DNA of 25,815 nucleotides from UBA1181 sp963619325 (GTDB lineage: Bacteria > Bacteroidota > Bacteroidia > Bacteroidales > Paludibacteraceae): NCBI GenBank assembly GCA_963619325.1, contig CAVEVQ010000030.1:1-25815 (forward strand), in the 5' to 3' direction. Both the position numbers and the translations under genes were made by a program. The notes beneath the pieces were generated by a model that worked only from the letters and a program-made list of their open reading frames with translations, did no database searches and was not told the DNA's origin. Position 1 is the stretch's first letter; the number at the start of each line of letters is the position of its first letter. This document shows, piece after piece, positions 1-8,176 of this stretch.

Positions 1-31
1 ACCGGGTACTTCATATCTCCTTTTTTTGTGT

Positions 32-67
32 TTTGACAAAGATACAAAAAAGAAAACCTTACCTTTG
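32..67 (+). promoter_or_regulatory. Probable promoter of the carboxypeptidase gene
   Basis: TACCTTTG at 60-67 fits the Bacteroidota -7 consensus TAnnTTTG. A TTTG at 32-35 could be the -33 element, but the gap of 24 bases is longer than the usual 19-20. Transcription would begin near 73, just before the ATG at 86, giving a very short leader and excluding the TTG at 26 as a start codon. Confidence 0.45.
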
Positions 68-85
68 CATAAAACCAAATTCAGA

Positions 86-1522
86 ATGTCAAAGCATCTC
101 CTTTTACCATTTTTCCTATTCGTTTCCACCTTACTCCATGCGGGAGCGTTAGACGATTTTCTTAATTCAGACAATTTGAAGCAGGCGGGAATTGGGTTCC
201 TCCTTGTCAACATGGAAAATGGAGAAGTGGTAGCAGAACATCAACCTGACGTTTGCAGAAATCCTGCTTCTGTAACCAAACTGTTGACCACAGCCACGGC
301 GATGGAACTGCTATCCGACACTTTTCGCTTTCAAACCACCATTGAGTATGCAGGTGAGATCTACGATTCCGTTCTCTGCGGGAACTTATACATTCGCGGA
401 GGAGGAGATCCAACATTGGAATCACCCCATAATCCAGTGAAAAACAGATTTTTCAGTTCTGTCCTTGACACATTGCAAAAAATAGGAATTAAAACCATTG
501 ATGGAAAAATTATAGGAGATGCATCCCTATTTAGAGAAGACGGTTCACCGTCAAACTGGTTAGTTGAAGATGTCGGATCGTCCTACTCACCCACCCCCTC
601 TTGCCTATCGGCGTGCGACAACCTTCTGTCATTCGTCCTCACCTCCGATACAAGTGGTTTTTCCATCTCTAAAATGACTCCCTACACCCCTCTTTTCCAA
701 CCCATCATCGAAGCGACACAGAACGAGAATAAAACAGTAGGATGGCGATTCACGAAGTCCGATTTCTCTTGGAATCCCATCATCCGTGGAAACTTCCCAC
801 TAAAAACAGCCCAGTTTCTCAAAACAGAGCTATCTGAACCTGCCTATTTCGTGGCAGATTCCCTTCGCAATTTGCTCATTCAAAATAACATATCAGTAAC
901 TCTTAACTCTACTACCACAAGGCTGACACAACCAGACAGCTTACGAACTCCACTATACATATACCGATCTGCCACTCTTCGAGACATTGAAAGAATGACT
1001 AATTATAAGAGTATCAATCTATTTGCAGAAAATATATTCTTAACATTATCGTTGCAAAAAGATTCGCAGAATCCATGTACAAGTTGGCGTTCATCACTCG
1101 TCGTCTCCAACTATTGGAAAAGCAAAAAGTTAGAGAGCGACAGGATCTTTCAAGTGGACGGATCGGGAATGTCAACGAAAAACGCCATCTCCCCACGCTT
1201 CTTAGTTGATATGCTCACCTATATGTACAACGAAAGCCCCTACTCTCAATCATTTCTATCTACGTTACCTATCGCAGGGAAAAGCGGAACCGTTGCCTCC
1301 TTGATGAAAGGCACTCCTTTAGAAGGTAAAGTATATGTGAAAAGTGGCAGCATGGAACGCGTTAAAAACTATGCCGGCTACATTTTTTCCAATGGAAAAA
1401 GCTATGCCTTCTGCGTGATGGTTTCCAATTTTTCAGGGACAGCAAAACAAGTGATGCAACAAATAGGCATCCTCCTGAATGGAGTAGTCAAAGAAGACAA
1501 ACAACTCATCAAACAGAAATAA
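86..1522 (+). CDS. dacB: D-alanyl-D-alanine carboxypeptidase/endopeptidase (PBP4 family)
   Basis: Penicillin-binding protein of the peptidase S13 (PBP4/DacB) family, which trims or cuts peptidoglycan stem peptides in the periplasm. The ATG at 86 opens a typical signal peptide (MSKHLLLPFFLFVSTLLHAG). An in-frame TTG at 26 would put 20 charged residues before that signal and lies upstream of the likely promoter, so it is not used here. From the ATG at 86 the protein has 478 residues, normal for the family. All three active-site motifs are visible: SVTK at 62-65 with the acylated Ser62, SIN at 309-311, and KSG at 399-401, followed by a second KSG in the sequence YVKSGSMERVKNYAGY. The long insertion between SxxK and SxN is typical of the S13 family. 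It appears to be transcribed alone. Function is inferred from the motifs and is well supported. Confidence 0.93.
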   Translation: MSKHLLLPFFLFVSTLLHAGALDDFLNSDNLKQAGIGFLLVNMENGEVVAEHQPDVCRNPASVTKLLTTATAMELLSDTFRFQTTIEYAGEIYDSVLCGNLYIRGGGDPTLESPHNPVKNRFFSSVLDTLQKIGIKTIDGKIIGDASLFREDGSPSNWLVEDVGSSYSPTPSCLSACDNLLSFVLTSDTSGFSISKMTPYTPLFQPIIEATQNENKTVGWRFTKSDFSWNPIIRGNFPLKTAQFLKTELSEPAYFVADSLRNLLIQNNISVTLNSTTTRLTQPDSLRTPLYIYRSATLRDIERMTNYKSINLFAENIFLTLSLQKDSQNPCTSWRSSLVVSNYWKSKKLESDRIFQVDGSGMSTKNAISPRFLVDMLTYMYNESPYSQSFLSTLPIAGKSGTVASLMKGTPLEGKVYVKSGSMERVKNYAGYIFSNGKSYAFCVMVSNFSGTAKQVMQQIGILLNGVVKEDKQLIKQK

Positions 1523-1605
1523 TTCTTCAGTAAAAGAGTCTATTTTATAGACCAATTTGGCAATGTGATTAGATAAATTTCAGAAATCTACACGATATGT
1601 TTTCT

Positions 1606-1613
1606 TAACTTTG
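1606..1613 (+). promoter_or_regulatory. Candidate -7 promoter element of the efflux leader
   Basis: TAACTTTG matches TAnnTTTG exactly. No TTTG or TTG is found at the expected -33 distance, so the promoter is incomplete and might need an activator. Transcription would start near 1618-1622, shortly before the palindrome and the terminator-like hairpin. Confidence 0.4.
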
Positions 1614-1628
1614 CTATGTTAGAAGAAC

Positions 1629-1718
1629 ATGTTGTGGAGCATGCTCCACGCAAGTCTCGCCCGATTTGCGTGGTTTTTTGTTTACAACACGATTATAACA
1701 TTTGTTAACGATTCTTAG
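1629..1718 (+). CDS. Possible leader ORF of 29 codons ahead of the efflux operon
   Basis: An ATG at 1629, just downstream of the candidate promoter at 1606-1613, opens a 29-codon frame that begins M-L-W-S-M-L-H and closes with TAG at 1716-1718. The frame runs straight through the palindrome at 1634-1649 and the terminator-like hairpin at 1646-1673, so a translating ribosome would melt both. That geometry resembles translational attenuators, but no ribosome binding site is evident and the peptide matches nothing I recognise. It may simply be a chance frame across the terminator of the upstream gene. Confidence 0.2.
   Translation: MLWSMLHASLARFAWFFVYNTIITFVNDS
1634..1649. repeat. Perfect 16-base palindrome overlapping a terminator stem
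   Basis: GTGGAGCA followed directly by TGCTCCAC is a perfect palindrome. Its last four bases (CCAC, 1646-1649) are also the start of the terminator-like stem at 1646-1673, so in RNA the two hairpins compete for the same bases. Confidence 0.75.
1646..1679 (+). terminator. Rho-independent terminator or attenuator
   Basis: CCACGCAA (1646-1653) pairs perfectly with TTGCGTGG (1666-1673) around a 12-base loop and is followed by six T. The simplest reading is the terminator of the carboxypeptidase gene 124 bases upstream. Because a -7 element lies at 1606-1613, it could instead end a short RNA of about 60 bases or attenuate the efflux operon. Confidence 0.8.
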
Positions 1719-1815
1719 GAGTTATTAATAGGAACGAAGAAAATGTTGTGGCAATTTTGCCATTAGAAAGTAGTTTTTCTATTAGATGACACTTGTAAAT
1801 ATAACATTTGTTATA
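1694..1815. promoter_or_regulatory. Pair of TATAACA-type inverted repeats (candidate operators)
   Basis: The 14-base string TATAACATTTGTTA occurs exactly twice, at 1694-1707 and 1800-1813. The second copy extends into the perfect inverted repeat TATAACA-TT-TGTTATA (1800-1815); the first is matched in five of seven arm positions. The second copy lies 40 bases before the adaptor start. This is the form expected of dimeric repressor sites; no regulator gene is present in the window. Confidence 0.5.
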
Positions 1816-1855
1816 TAGAATTAATTTAGTTGAGAAAATATTTCAAATTATACTT

Positions 1856-3058
1856 ATGAAGAAAAATTTCATTTTTGTGATAGCTCTTATAGGAACGATG
1901 ACAGGAGCTTCACTGACATTAAATTCATGTGGAGGAGACCAAAGTCCACAAGTGCCAGCACAAGCGGCGACTGTTTGCAACGTGCTGACAATCACTAAAA
2001 CCAATTGTGCTACAAATGACCTCTATTCAGCAAGTATCAAAGGACAGCAAGATGTCAGCATCATGCCGCAAGTAAGTGGTACGCTCGTAAAACTCTGCGT
2101 AAAAGAAGGACAAAGAGTACACAAGGGGCAGATTATGTTTGTCATTGACCAGGTACCATACAAATCGGCGTTTGCGACCGCACAAGCGAACGTAACCGCA
2201 GCGAAAGCATCTGTTGCAACGGCACAGTTGACATACGATAGTAAAAAGGAATTGAGGGCGAAGAACATCATCTCAGATTTCGATTTACAGCAAGCGGAAA
2301 ACACCCTATACAATGCTAAAGCAGGGTTGGCGCAAGCAGAGGCGCAAGAGGTGAATGCTCGCAACAGTCTTTCTTACACTGAAGTAAAGAGTCCGGTAGA
2401 CGGAGTTGTAGGTACGCTTCCATTCCGTGTAGGCGCATTGGTTTCACCATCAATGCCAACCGCATTGACCACCGTCAGCGACAACAAAGACATGTATGTC
2501 TACTTCTCAATGACAGAGAAGCAAATGTTGGAGATTGTTCGCCAATACGGGACAAAAGAGAAAGCTATCAAGGAGATGCCAGAGATTACCCTCCTTTTGA
2601 GTGATGGAAGCATCTACGAGCAGAAAGGTAAGTTGGAGACCATCTCTGGAGTAATCGACGAAAACACTGGAAGTGTCAGTTTCCGTGCGGTCTTTCCTAA
2701 CAAAGACGGACTGTTGAGCAGCGGTGGGTCTGGAAATGTGGTCATTCCATCATACCACGAGAACACGATTGTGATCCCTCAAAGCTGCACGTTTGAATTG
2801 CAAGACAAGCGTTTTGTCTACAAGGTAGTAAACGGTGCCGCCTCAGCAACTAACGTTACGACAGTACGCACAGACGACGGACGAAACTATATTGTCACTT
2901 CAGGATTAAGCGAAGGAGATGTAATCGTTGCAGAAGGCGTTGGAATGATGCGTGAAGGTACGCTCATCCAACCCAAAGAGCAGAGCGAAGCAACACCAAT
3001 AGCCGTTAGTGCTGCAGATTCGCTTGCAAACGACAGCGTTCAAGCAACGGAAAAGTAA
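1856..3058 (+). CDS. RND efflux periplasmic adaptor subunit (membrane fusion protein), lipoprotein
   Basis: Adaptor of a tripartite RND pump, linking the inner membrane transporter to the outer membrane channel (MexA/AcrA family). The ATG at 1856 begins a lipoprotein signal with lipobox L-N-S-C, so the protein should be lipid-anchored. The TTG at 1808 is rejected as a start because it adds 16 residues ahead of that signal and lies inside the palindrome at 1800-1815. From 1856 the protein has 400 residues, the usual size. Family features in order are a lipoyl half-motif (VKEGQRVHKGQIMFVID), an Ala/Gln-rich helical hairpin, the second lipoyl half (YTEVKSPVDGVVGTLPFRVG), and beta-barrel and membrane-proximal domains ending in GLSEGDVIVAEGV. 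It is the first gene of a three-gene operon, with an 18-base gap to the pump. The substrate cannot be read from the sequence. Confidence 0.93.
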   Translation: MKKNFIFVIALIGTMTGASLTLNSCGGDQSPQVPAQAATVCNVLTITKTNCATNDLYSASIKGQQDVSIMPQVSGTLVKLCVKEGQRVHKGQIMFVIDQVPYKSAFATAQANVTAAKASVATAQLTYDSKKELRAKNIISDFDLQQAENTLYNAKAGLAQAEAQEVNARNSLSYTEVKSPVDGVVGTLPFRVGALVSPSMPTALTTVSDNKDMYVYFSMTEKQMLEIVRQYGTKEKAIKEMPEITLLLSDGSIYEQKGKLETISGVIDENTGSVSFRAVFPNKDGLLSSGGSGNVVIPSYHENTIVIPQSCTFELQDKRFVYKVVNGAASATNVTTVRTDDGRNYIVTSGLSEGDVIVAEGVGMMREGTLIQPKEQSEATPIAVSAADSLANDSVQATEK

Positions 3059-3076
3059 ATTTAAAGAGTGTAAATT

Positions 3077-6000
3077 ATGAATCTGAGAACATTTATTGAC
3101 CGTCCGGTACTATCATCCGTAATTTCCATTACGTTAGTACTTCTGGGTATCATTGGATTGAAATCACTGCCAATTGAACAATATCCAGACATTGCGCCTC
3201 CAACCATTATGGTAACGACCACTTATTATGGTGCAAATGCGGAGACTATCCAGAAAGCCGTCATCGCTCCCTTGGAAGAGGCTATCAACGGTGTGGAGGA
3301 TATGACCTACATGACCTCGTCTGCTACCAACACAGGTAGCGCAACCATCACCGTCTACTTCAAACAGGGAACAGACCCAGACATGGCAGCGGTGAATGTG
3401 CAAAACAAAGTTGCGACTGCCACAGGATCTCTTCCATCGGAAGTAACCGCCGTGGGTGTGACAACCATGAAAAGACAAACCTCCATTTTGCAAGTATTCT
3501 CGCTCCACAGCCCTCACAACACATACGACGAGAACTTCCTTTCTAACTATATCAACATCAACTTGAAACCAGAAATCCTTCGTATTCAGGGCGTTGGTGA
3601 GTTGGTTACCTTGGGAGCAGACTACTCAATGAGAATTTGGATGAAGCCAGACGTGATGGCGCAATACCACCTCGTACCTTCAGATGTTATTGCTATCTTG
3701 GCAGACCAAAACATTGAGGCTGCAACAGGTTCTATCGGAGAGAATTCAAATCAGAACTTCCAATACACCATGAAATACAAAGGACGTTTGCAGACTCCTG
3801 AAGAGTTTGGAGAAATCGTCATTAAGAGTACGGAAGATGGAGAGGTTTTGAAATTAAAAGACATTGCCGACATTGAGTTAGGACGTGATAGTTACGGATT
3901 CGTTGGAGCAATGAACGGTCACGAAGGTGTTGGATGTATGGTGTTCCAAACGGCGGGATCTAACGCAACAGCCGTCAATGCCGAGATTAACAAATTCTTA
4001 GATGAAGCAAAAAAATCATTCCCTGCAGATATCGAGATCGATCAGATGATGAGTACGGATGACTTCCTCTACGCATCAATCCATGAGGTGGTAAAGACCT
4101 TGTTCGAGTGTATTGTATTGGTAATCATAGTGGTTTTGATCTTCTTGCAGAGTCTCCGTGCCACACTTATTCCGCTCGTTGGAATCATTGTGTCATTGGT
4201 CGGTACATTCGCCTTTATGGCAGTGGCAGGATTCTCGCTCAACTTGATCACCCTCTTCGCATTGGTGTTGGTAATCGGTACTGTGGTGGATGATGCCATT
4301 GTGGTGGTCGAAGCCGTGCAAGCGAAATTCGATATAGGATATAAGTCATCCTATATGGCTACACACGATGCAATGAAGGGAATCACAAGTGCCGTTATCA
4401 CCTCATCATTGGTGTTCATGGCAGTGTTCATCCCTGTATCATTCATGGGAGGTACAAGTGGTGTATTCTACACACAATTCGGTATCACGATGGCAGTTGC
4501 CGTTGGTATTTCAGCCCTTAATGCGTTAACGTTAAGCCCAGCATTATGCGCACTCCTTCTCCGTCCTACCGATGAAGGAAATGAACAAAACAAGAAGTCC
4601 TTCTCCTACAAATTCAAGACATCCTTCAATGCTGCCTTTACGACAATGTCAGCAAAGTATAGAAACGGCTTGATGTTCCTATTCAAACGTAAATGGATCG
4701 TCGGTGGGTTGTTAGTTGTTTGTGTGGTTCTATTAGTTTACCTTATGAATACCACAAAGACAAGTTTGGTGCCAGATGAAGACCAAGGAACTATCATGGT
4801 CAACGTTACCACTCCTGCGGGAAGTTCAGTGAAGCGTACGGATGAAATCATGTGTAGCATTAACAGCCGAATCATGTCCATTCCTGAAGTGAAGAACGTT
4901 ATGAAGACCACAGGTTACGGCTTGATTGGAGGTCAGAGCAGTACAAACGGTATGTTTATCGTGAAGTTAAAGGATTGGTCAGAACGTGAAGGAGCGGGAC
5001 AAGATGTTTCTTCTGTCATCAAGAAGATTTACGGTGCGACAATGGACATCAAAGATGCGCAGATCTTCGCCATGGCGCCAGGTATGATTCCAGGATATGG
5101 TACAGGTAACTCTATCGACTTGAACGTACAAGACAAGATGGGTAACGACATGACCACTTTCTACAACTACACACAACAATACATCGGAGCATTAAACCAA
5201 CGTCCAGAAATCCAAATGGCTTACTCAACCTTTACGTTGAACCACCCTCAATGGCTTGTCGAGTTGGATGCTGCGCAGTGTAAGCGTATGGGAGTCGCTC
5301 CATCAACCGTCCTTTCTACTTTGAGCGGATACTTCGGAAACTCTTACGTTTCAAACATCAACCGTTTCTCTAAGGTATACAGGGTGATGATTTCTGCTGT
5401 GCCTGAGCAGCGTGCGACTGAACAATCATTGAGCAACTGTTTCGTCAGAATGAACAATGGCGAGATGGCACCACTCAGCCAGTTCATCACTTTAAAACGC
5501 GTATATGGAGCAGAGAACTTAAGCCGATTCAACATGTACAACTCTATCGCAGTAAGTGTCATGCCGATGGCGGGTTATAGTTCGGGAGAGGCATTGAACG
5601 CAGTTAAAGAGGAAGCCTCTAAGATATTACCTAAAGACTACTCTTATGACTTCGGAGGTATCTCTCGTGAGGAGAATGCACAAAGCGGTCAAACCGCAAT
5701 CATCTTCGGTATCTGTATCTTGATGATTTATCTAATCTTGTGTGCTTTGTACGAAAGTTTCTTAGTTCCTTTCGCCGTCATTTTATCTGTTCCTGCAGGA
5801 TTGATGGGTGCGTTCGCTTTCACAAAGATCTTAGGATTAGAGAACAACATCTATCTGCAGACAGGTTTGATCATGCTGATTGGTTTGCTGTCAAAGACAG
5901 CCATCTTGTTGACAGAGTATGCATCTGAAAGGAGGCGATCTGGAATGTCAATCACCTCGGCGGCGTTGATGGCAGCCAAAGACCGTCTCCGTCCTATTTT

Positions 6001-6286
6001 GATGACCGCCCTTTGTATGATCCTCGGATTGGTTCCGTTGGCAGTTGCAACTGGAGTAGGTGCAAATGGTAACCGCTCTTTGGGAACCGGTACTGTAGGT
6101 GGTATGATCATTGGAACAATCGCATTGTTGTTCTTCGTGCCTTGCCTCTTCATCGTATTCCAATGGATACAAGAGAAACTTTCTCCTAACCAAGCCGAAA
6201 AATCGCAAGATTGGCAAATAGAAGAAGAAGTGGCTCAAGCCAAGAACGAAAGACAGGAATATTTGGACAATAAACCGAAAGAATAA
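3077..6286 (+). CDS. RND family multidrug efflux pump, HAE1 type inner membrane subunit
   Basis: Proton-driven transporter of the AcrB/MexB class with 1069 residues, full length for HAE1 pumps. The start MNLRTFIDRPVLSSVISITL is the typical N-terminal helix. The proton-relay residues are in place: the acidic pair Asp405-Asp406 in transmembrane helix 4 (GTVVDDAIVVVEAV) and Lys940 in helix 10 (GLLSKTAILLTEYA), corresponding to Asp407, Asp408 and Lys940 of AcrB. The residue after the lysine is Thr where many relatives have Asn. The two large periplasmic loops after helices 1 and 7 are present. The final codon overlaps the start of the outer membrane factor gene as TAATG, which suggests coupled translation. 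Likely exports hydrophobic toxicants or antibiotics; the actual substrate is not evident. Confidence 0.96.
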   Translation: MNLRTFIDRPVLSSVISITLVLLGIIGLKSLPIEQYPDIAPPTIMVTTTYYGANAETIQKAVIAPLEEAINGVEDMTYMTSSATNTGSATITVYFKQGTDPDMAAVNVQNKVATATGSLPSEVTAVGVTTMKRQTSILQVFSLHSPHNTYDENFLSNYININLKPEILRIQGVGELVTLGADYSMRIWMKPDVMAQYHLVPSDVIAILADQNIEAATGSIGENSNQNFQYTMKYKGRLQTPEEFGEIVIKSTEDGEVLKLKDIADIELGRDSYGFVGAMNGHEGVGCMVFQTAGSNATAVNAEINKFLDEAKKSFPADIEIDQMMSTDDFLYASIHEVVKTLFECIVLVIIVVLIFLQSLRATLIPLVGIIVSLVGTFAFMAVAGFSLNLITLFALVLVIGTVVDDAIVVVEAVQAKFDIGYKSSYMATHDAMKGITSAVITSSLVFMAVFIPVSFMGGTSGVFYTQFGITMAVAVGISALNALTLSPALCALLLRPTDEGNEQNKKSFSYKFKTSFNAAFTTMSAKYRNGLMFLFKRKWIVGGLLVVCVVLLVYLMNTTKTSLVPDEDQGTIMVNVTTPAGSSVKRTDEIMCSINSRIMSIPEVKNVMKTTGYGLIGGQSSTNGMFIVKLKDWSEREGAGQDVSSVIKKIYGATMDIKDAQIFAMAPGMIPGYGTGNSIDLNVQDKMGNDMTTFYNYTQQYIGALNQRPEIQMAYSTFTLNHPQWLVELDAAQCKRMGVAPSTVLSTLSGYFGNSYVSNINRFSKVYRVMISAVPEQRATEQSLSNCFVRMNNGEMAPLSQFITLKRVYGAENLSRFNMYNSIAVSVMPMAGYSSGEALNAVKEEASKILPKDYSYDFGGISREENAQSGQTAIIFGICILMIYLILCALYESFLVPFAVILSVPAGLMGAFAFTKILGLENNIYLQTGLIMLIGLLSKTAILLTEYASERRRSGMSITSAALMAAKDRLRPILMTALCMILGLVPLAVATGVGANGNRSLGTGTVGGMIIGTIALLFFVPCLFIVFQWIQEKLSPNQAEKSQDWQIEEEVAQAKNERQEYLDNKPKE

Positions 6287-7674
6287 TGAAAAAACAAGTG
6301 ATATTTACCGTAGCGACAGCCCTTTGGCTGTCGAGTTGCGGACTCTATAAGAAATACGAGCCACAGACCTCGACCCCGGACAATCTCTTTGGTCAAATCG
6401 ACACCACTGGCATTTCCGAGAATATCGTAGCAGACTCCACCTCGTTCGGCGAGCAAGACTGGCACGAGGTGTTCACCGACTCTCATCTTCAAGCCCTCAT
6501 CGACAGGGTGTTGAACCAAAACAGCGACTTGCTTCAAGCCCACCTCAACGTAGAGCAGGCTAAGATTGCTCTCAAAATGTCTAAACTCGCTTACGTCCCA
6601 GGTTTCTATTTCACTCCTTCGGGAACTCTTAGCAAAATCTTAGACAACAACTACAGTCTGACCAAAACCTTCGAGATTCCTATCACCGCAAGTTGGGAAT
6701 TCGATATTTTCGGGAAGTTGACCAACAAGAAACGCCAAGCGCAAGCCGCTTACGCACAGACGCAAGAGGCTGAGCAGGCCATCAAGACTCAGTTAGTCAG
6801 CACCACAGCTAACCTCTACTACACCCTCTTGATGTTGGATCGCCAACAAACCATCCTTGAGGAAACAGAAGAAAGTTGGAAGAACAGTGTCGAAGTGATT
6901 AAATCAATGAAGGACGCTGGTATGAGCAACGAGGCGGCCGTAGCACAGATGGAAGCCGCCTACTACAGTGTCAGTGCCAGCCTTTTAGATGTCAAGTCCT
7001 CTATCCTAAGTACCGAAAACACACTCGCCGCACTCCTACACGAAACTCCACAACATATCTCAAGAGGTACGTTGGAGGAGCAAAACTTCCAAGAGCAATA
7101 CTCATTGGGTATTCCAATGAAGATGTTGCAGAATCGCCCTGACGTACGCAGTGCGGAACTCGCCCTCGAGAAGGCCTACTACGCAACCAACGAGGCGAGA
7201 GGGAATTTCTATCCTAGCATCACCATCAATGGTTCGTTGGGATGGACGAACTCTGCCGGAAGTCTACTCTTAGACCCTGCCAAGTTTGTCGGAGCGGCAA
7301 TTGCATCTCTCACACAACCTATCTTCAGCCACGGACAGATTGTCGGAGGTTTGAAGATTGCCAAGGCACAACAAGAACAGGCAAAACTCACCTTTGAGCA
7401 GACCTTGTTAGAGGCTGGCATGCAGGTAAGCAACGCTTTGACTGAGTACCGCACAGCACGACAGAAGAAGATTTTCATTGATCAACAGACAGAAGCATTA
7501 GGACGTGCGGTTGAAAGCACCGAACTCCTCATGCGCCACGGCACAACCACCTACTTGGACGTGTTGACAGCCAAACAGAATTACCTCTCTGCCCAGTTGA
7601 CGCAGGTTCAAAACCAAATTGCGGAGATACAAGCCATCATAACCTTGTATCAATCTTTAGGTGGAGGACGATAA
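6286..7674 (+). CDS. RND efflux outer membrane factor (TolC/OprM/NodT family), lipoprotein
   Basis: Outer membrane channel of the tripartite pump, 462 residues. The N-terminus has a lipobox (L-S-S-C) after a short signal, as in OprM-type lipoproteins. Two related halves of long helices are visible, each with a repeat typical of the OEP family: NSDLLQAHLNVEQAKIALKM in the first and NRPDVRSAELALEKAYYATN in the second. Conserved beta-strand segments such as ASWEFDIFGK and ASLTQPIFSHGQIVGG are also present. The start ATG overlaps the pump stop by one base. A strong terminator 46 bases after the stop closes the operon. Family and role are clear; specificity is unknown. Confidence 0.95.
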   Translation: MKKQVIFTVATALWLSSCGLYKKYEPQTSTPDNLFGQIDTTGISENIVADSTSFGEQDWHEVFTDSHLQALIDRVLNQNSDLLQAHLNVEQAKIALKMSKLAYVPGFYFTPSGTLSKILDNNYSLTKTFEIPITASWEFDIFGKLTNKKRQAQAAYAQTQEAEQAIKTQLVSTTANLYYTLLMLDRQQTILEETEESWKNSVEVIKSMKDAGMSNEAAVAQMEAAYYSVSASLLDVKSSILSTENTLAALLHETPQHISRGTLEEQNFQEQYSLGIPMKMLQNRPDVRSAELALEKAYYATNEARGNFYPSITINGSLGWTNSAGSLLLDPAKFVGAAIASLTQPIFSHGQIVGGLKIAKAQQEQAKLTFEQTLLEAGMQVSNALTEYRTARQKKIFIDQQTEALGRAVESTELLMRHGTTTYLDVLTAKQNYLSAQLTQVQNQIAEIQAIITLYQSLGGGR

Positions 7675-7720
7675 ACAATGGCTACACAGTAGCGAACATT
7701 TTCGTATTTTCAATAGTTGG

Positions 7721-7767
7721 AGAGACCCTCTTTCCCGATTTCTTTCGGAAGGAGGGTCTCTTTTTTT
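7721..7767 (+). terminator. Rho-independent terminator of the RND efflux operon
   Basis: AGAGACCCTC (7721-7730) pairs with GAGGGTCTCT (7752-7761), with further pairing inside the loop (TTCC/GGAA), followed by a T run up to 7767. Confidence 0.93.
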
Positions 7768-8176
7768 GAGACTATATTTCCTACCTGCTTTTACACCCAA
7801 AGACGAACTGATGTGTGGTTTTCACGTAAAATTCGTAGTTACAAGGTGTAAGTATAGCCTAAATGACTATAAAAGCCAGCCTAAAAGATTGTTTAACGAT
7901 ATTGAAGCACTACAACAATAAAAGCCACTAATGGTACTTGCTTTCTTTTAATTATTGGCCTATTTACAAAAACTGACACAAAACAGCTGATATAAGCATT
8001 AAAGAAGGTTATAGATTAAACAAACAATAAGGAGAGGAAACCACACCATTTAACAAATTTTACAGTGCATAATCTCCCCTATATCCGCCATTTTGAGTAA
8101 ATTCGCACTTTGATATGTAATTTCTACAGATTTAGAATCAAATTGTAACAGAAAACAGTTTCATAACCAAAAAACA
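7768..8176. other. Intergenic region before yidC, no gene seen
   Basis: About 400 AT-rich bases. A reading frame from 7661 to 7921 begins inside the outer membrane factor gene and crosses the terminator, so I do not consider it a gene. A TTTG at 8092-8095 with TAATTTCT at 8118-8125 is a possible but poor promoter for yidC. I find no tRNA, riboswitch or convincing hairpin. Confidence 0.5.

Larger units (their letters stand above)
1523..1855 (+). promoter_or_regulatory. Structured intergenic leader region before the RND efflux operon
   Basis: This 333-base gap has no full gene but is dense in signals, listed separately: a -7 element at 1606-1613, a perfect palindrome at 1634-1649, a terminator-like hairpin at 1646-1679, two copies of ATGTTGTGG (1629 and 1743) that each open a very short reading frame and run into a palindrome, and two near-identical TATAACA-type inverted repeats (1694 and 1800). 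A smaller hairpin (GTCTAT-TTT-ATAGAC, 1538-1552) follows the carboxypeptidase stop but has no T tract. I see no clean promoter directly upstream of the adaptor gene. Confidence 0.6.

Noticed and set aside
26..85. TTG-initiated N-terminal extension of the carboxypeptidase
   Set aside because: It would place charged residues before a normal signal peptide and lies upstream of the likely promoter element at 60-67.
1808..1855. TTG-initiated extension of the efflux adaptor
   Set aside because: The start lies within the palindrome at 1800-1815 and spoils the lipoprotein signal that begins at 1856.
3164..6238. Several reading frames of 60-117 codons inside the RND pump gene
   Set aside because: They are shadows of a well-supported coding frame on the other strand or in other frames.
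7661..7921. 86-residue reading frame after the outer membrane factor
   Set aside because: It begins inside the preceding gene, crosses a strong terminator, and its product is not protein-like.
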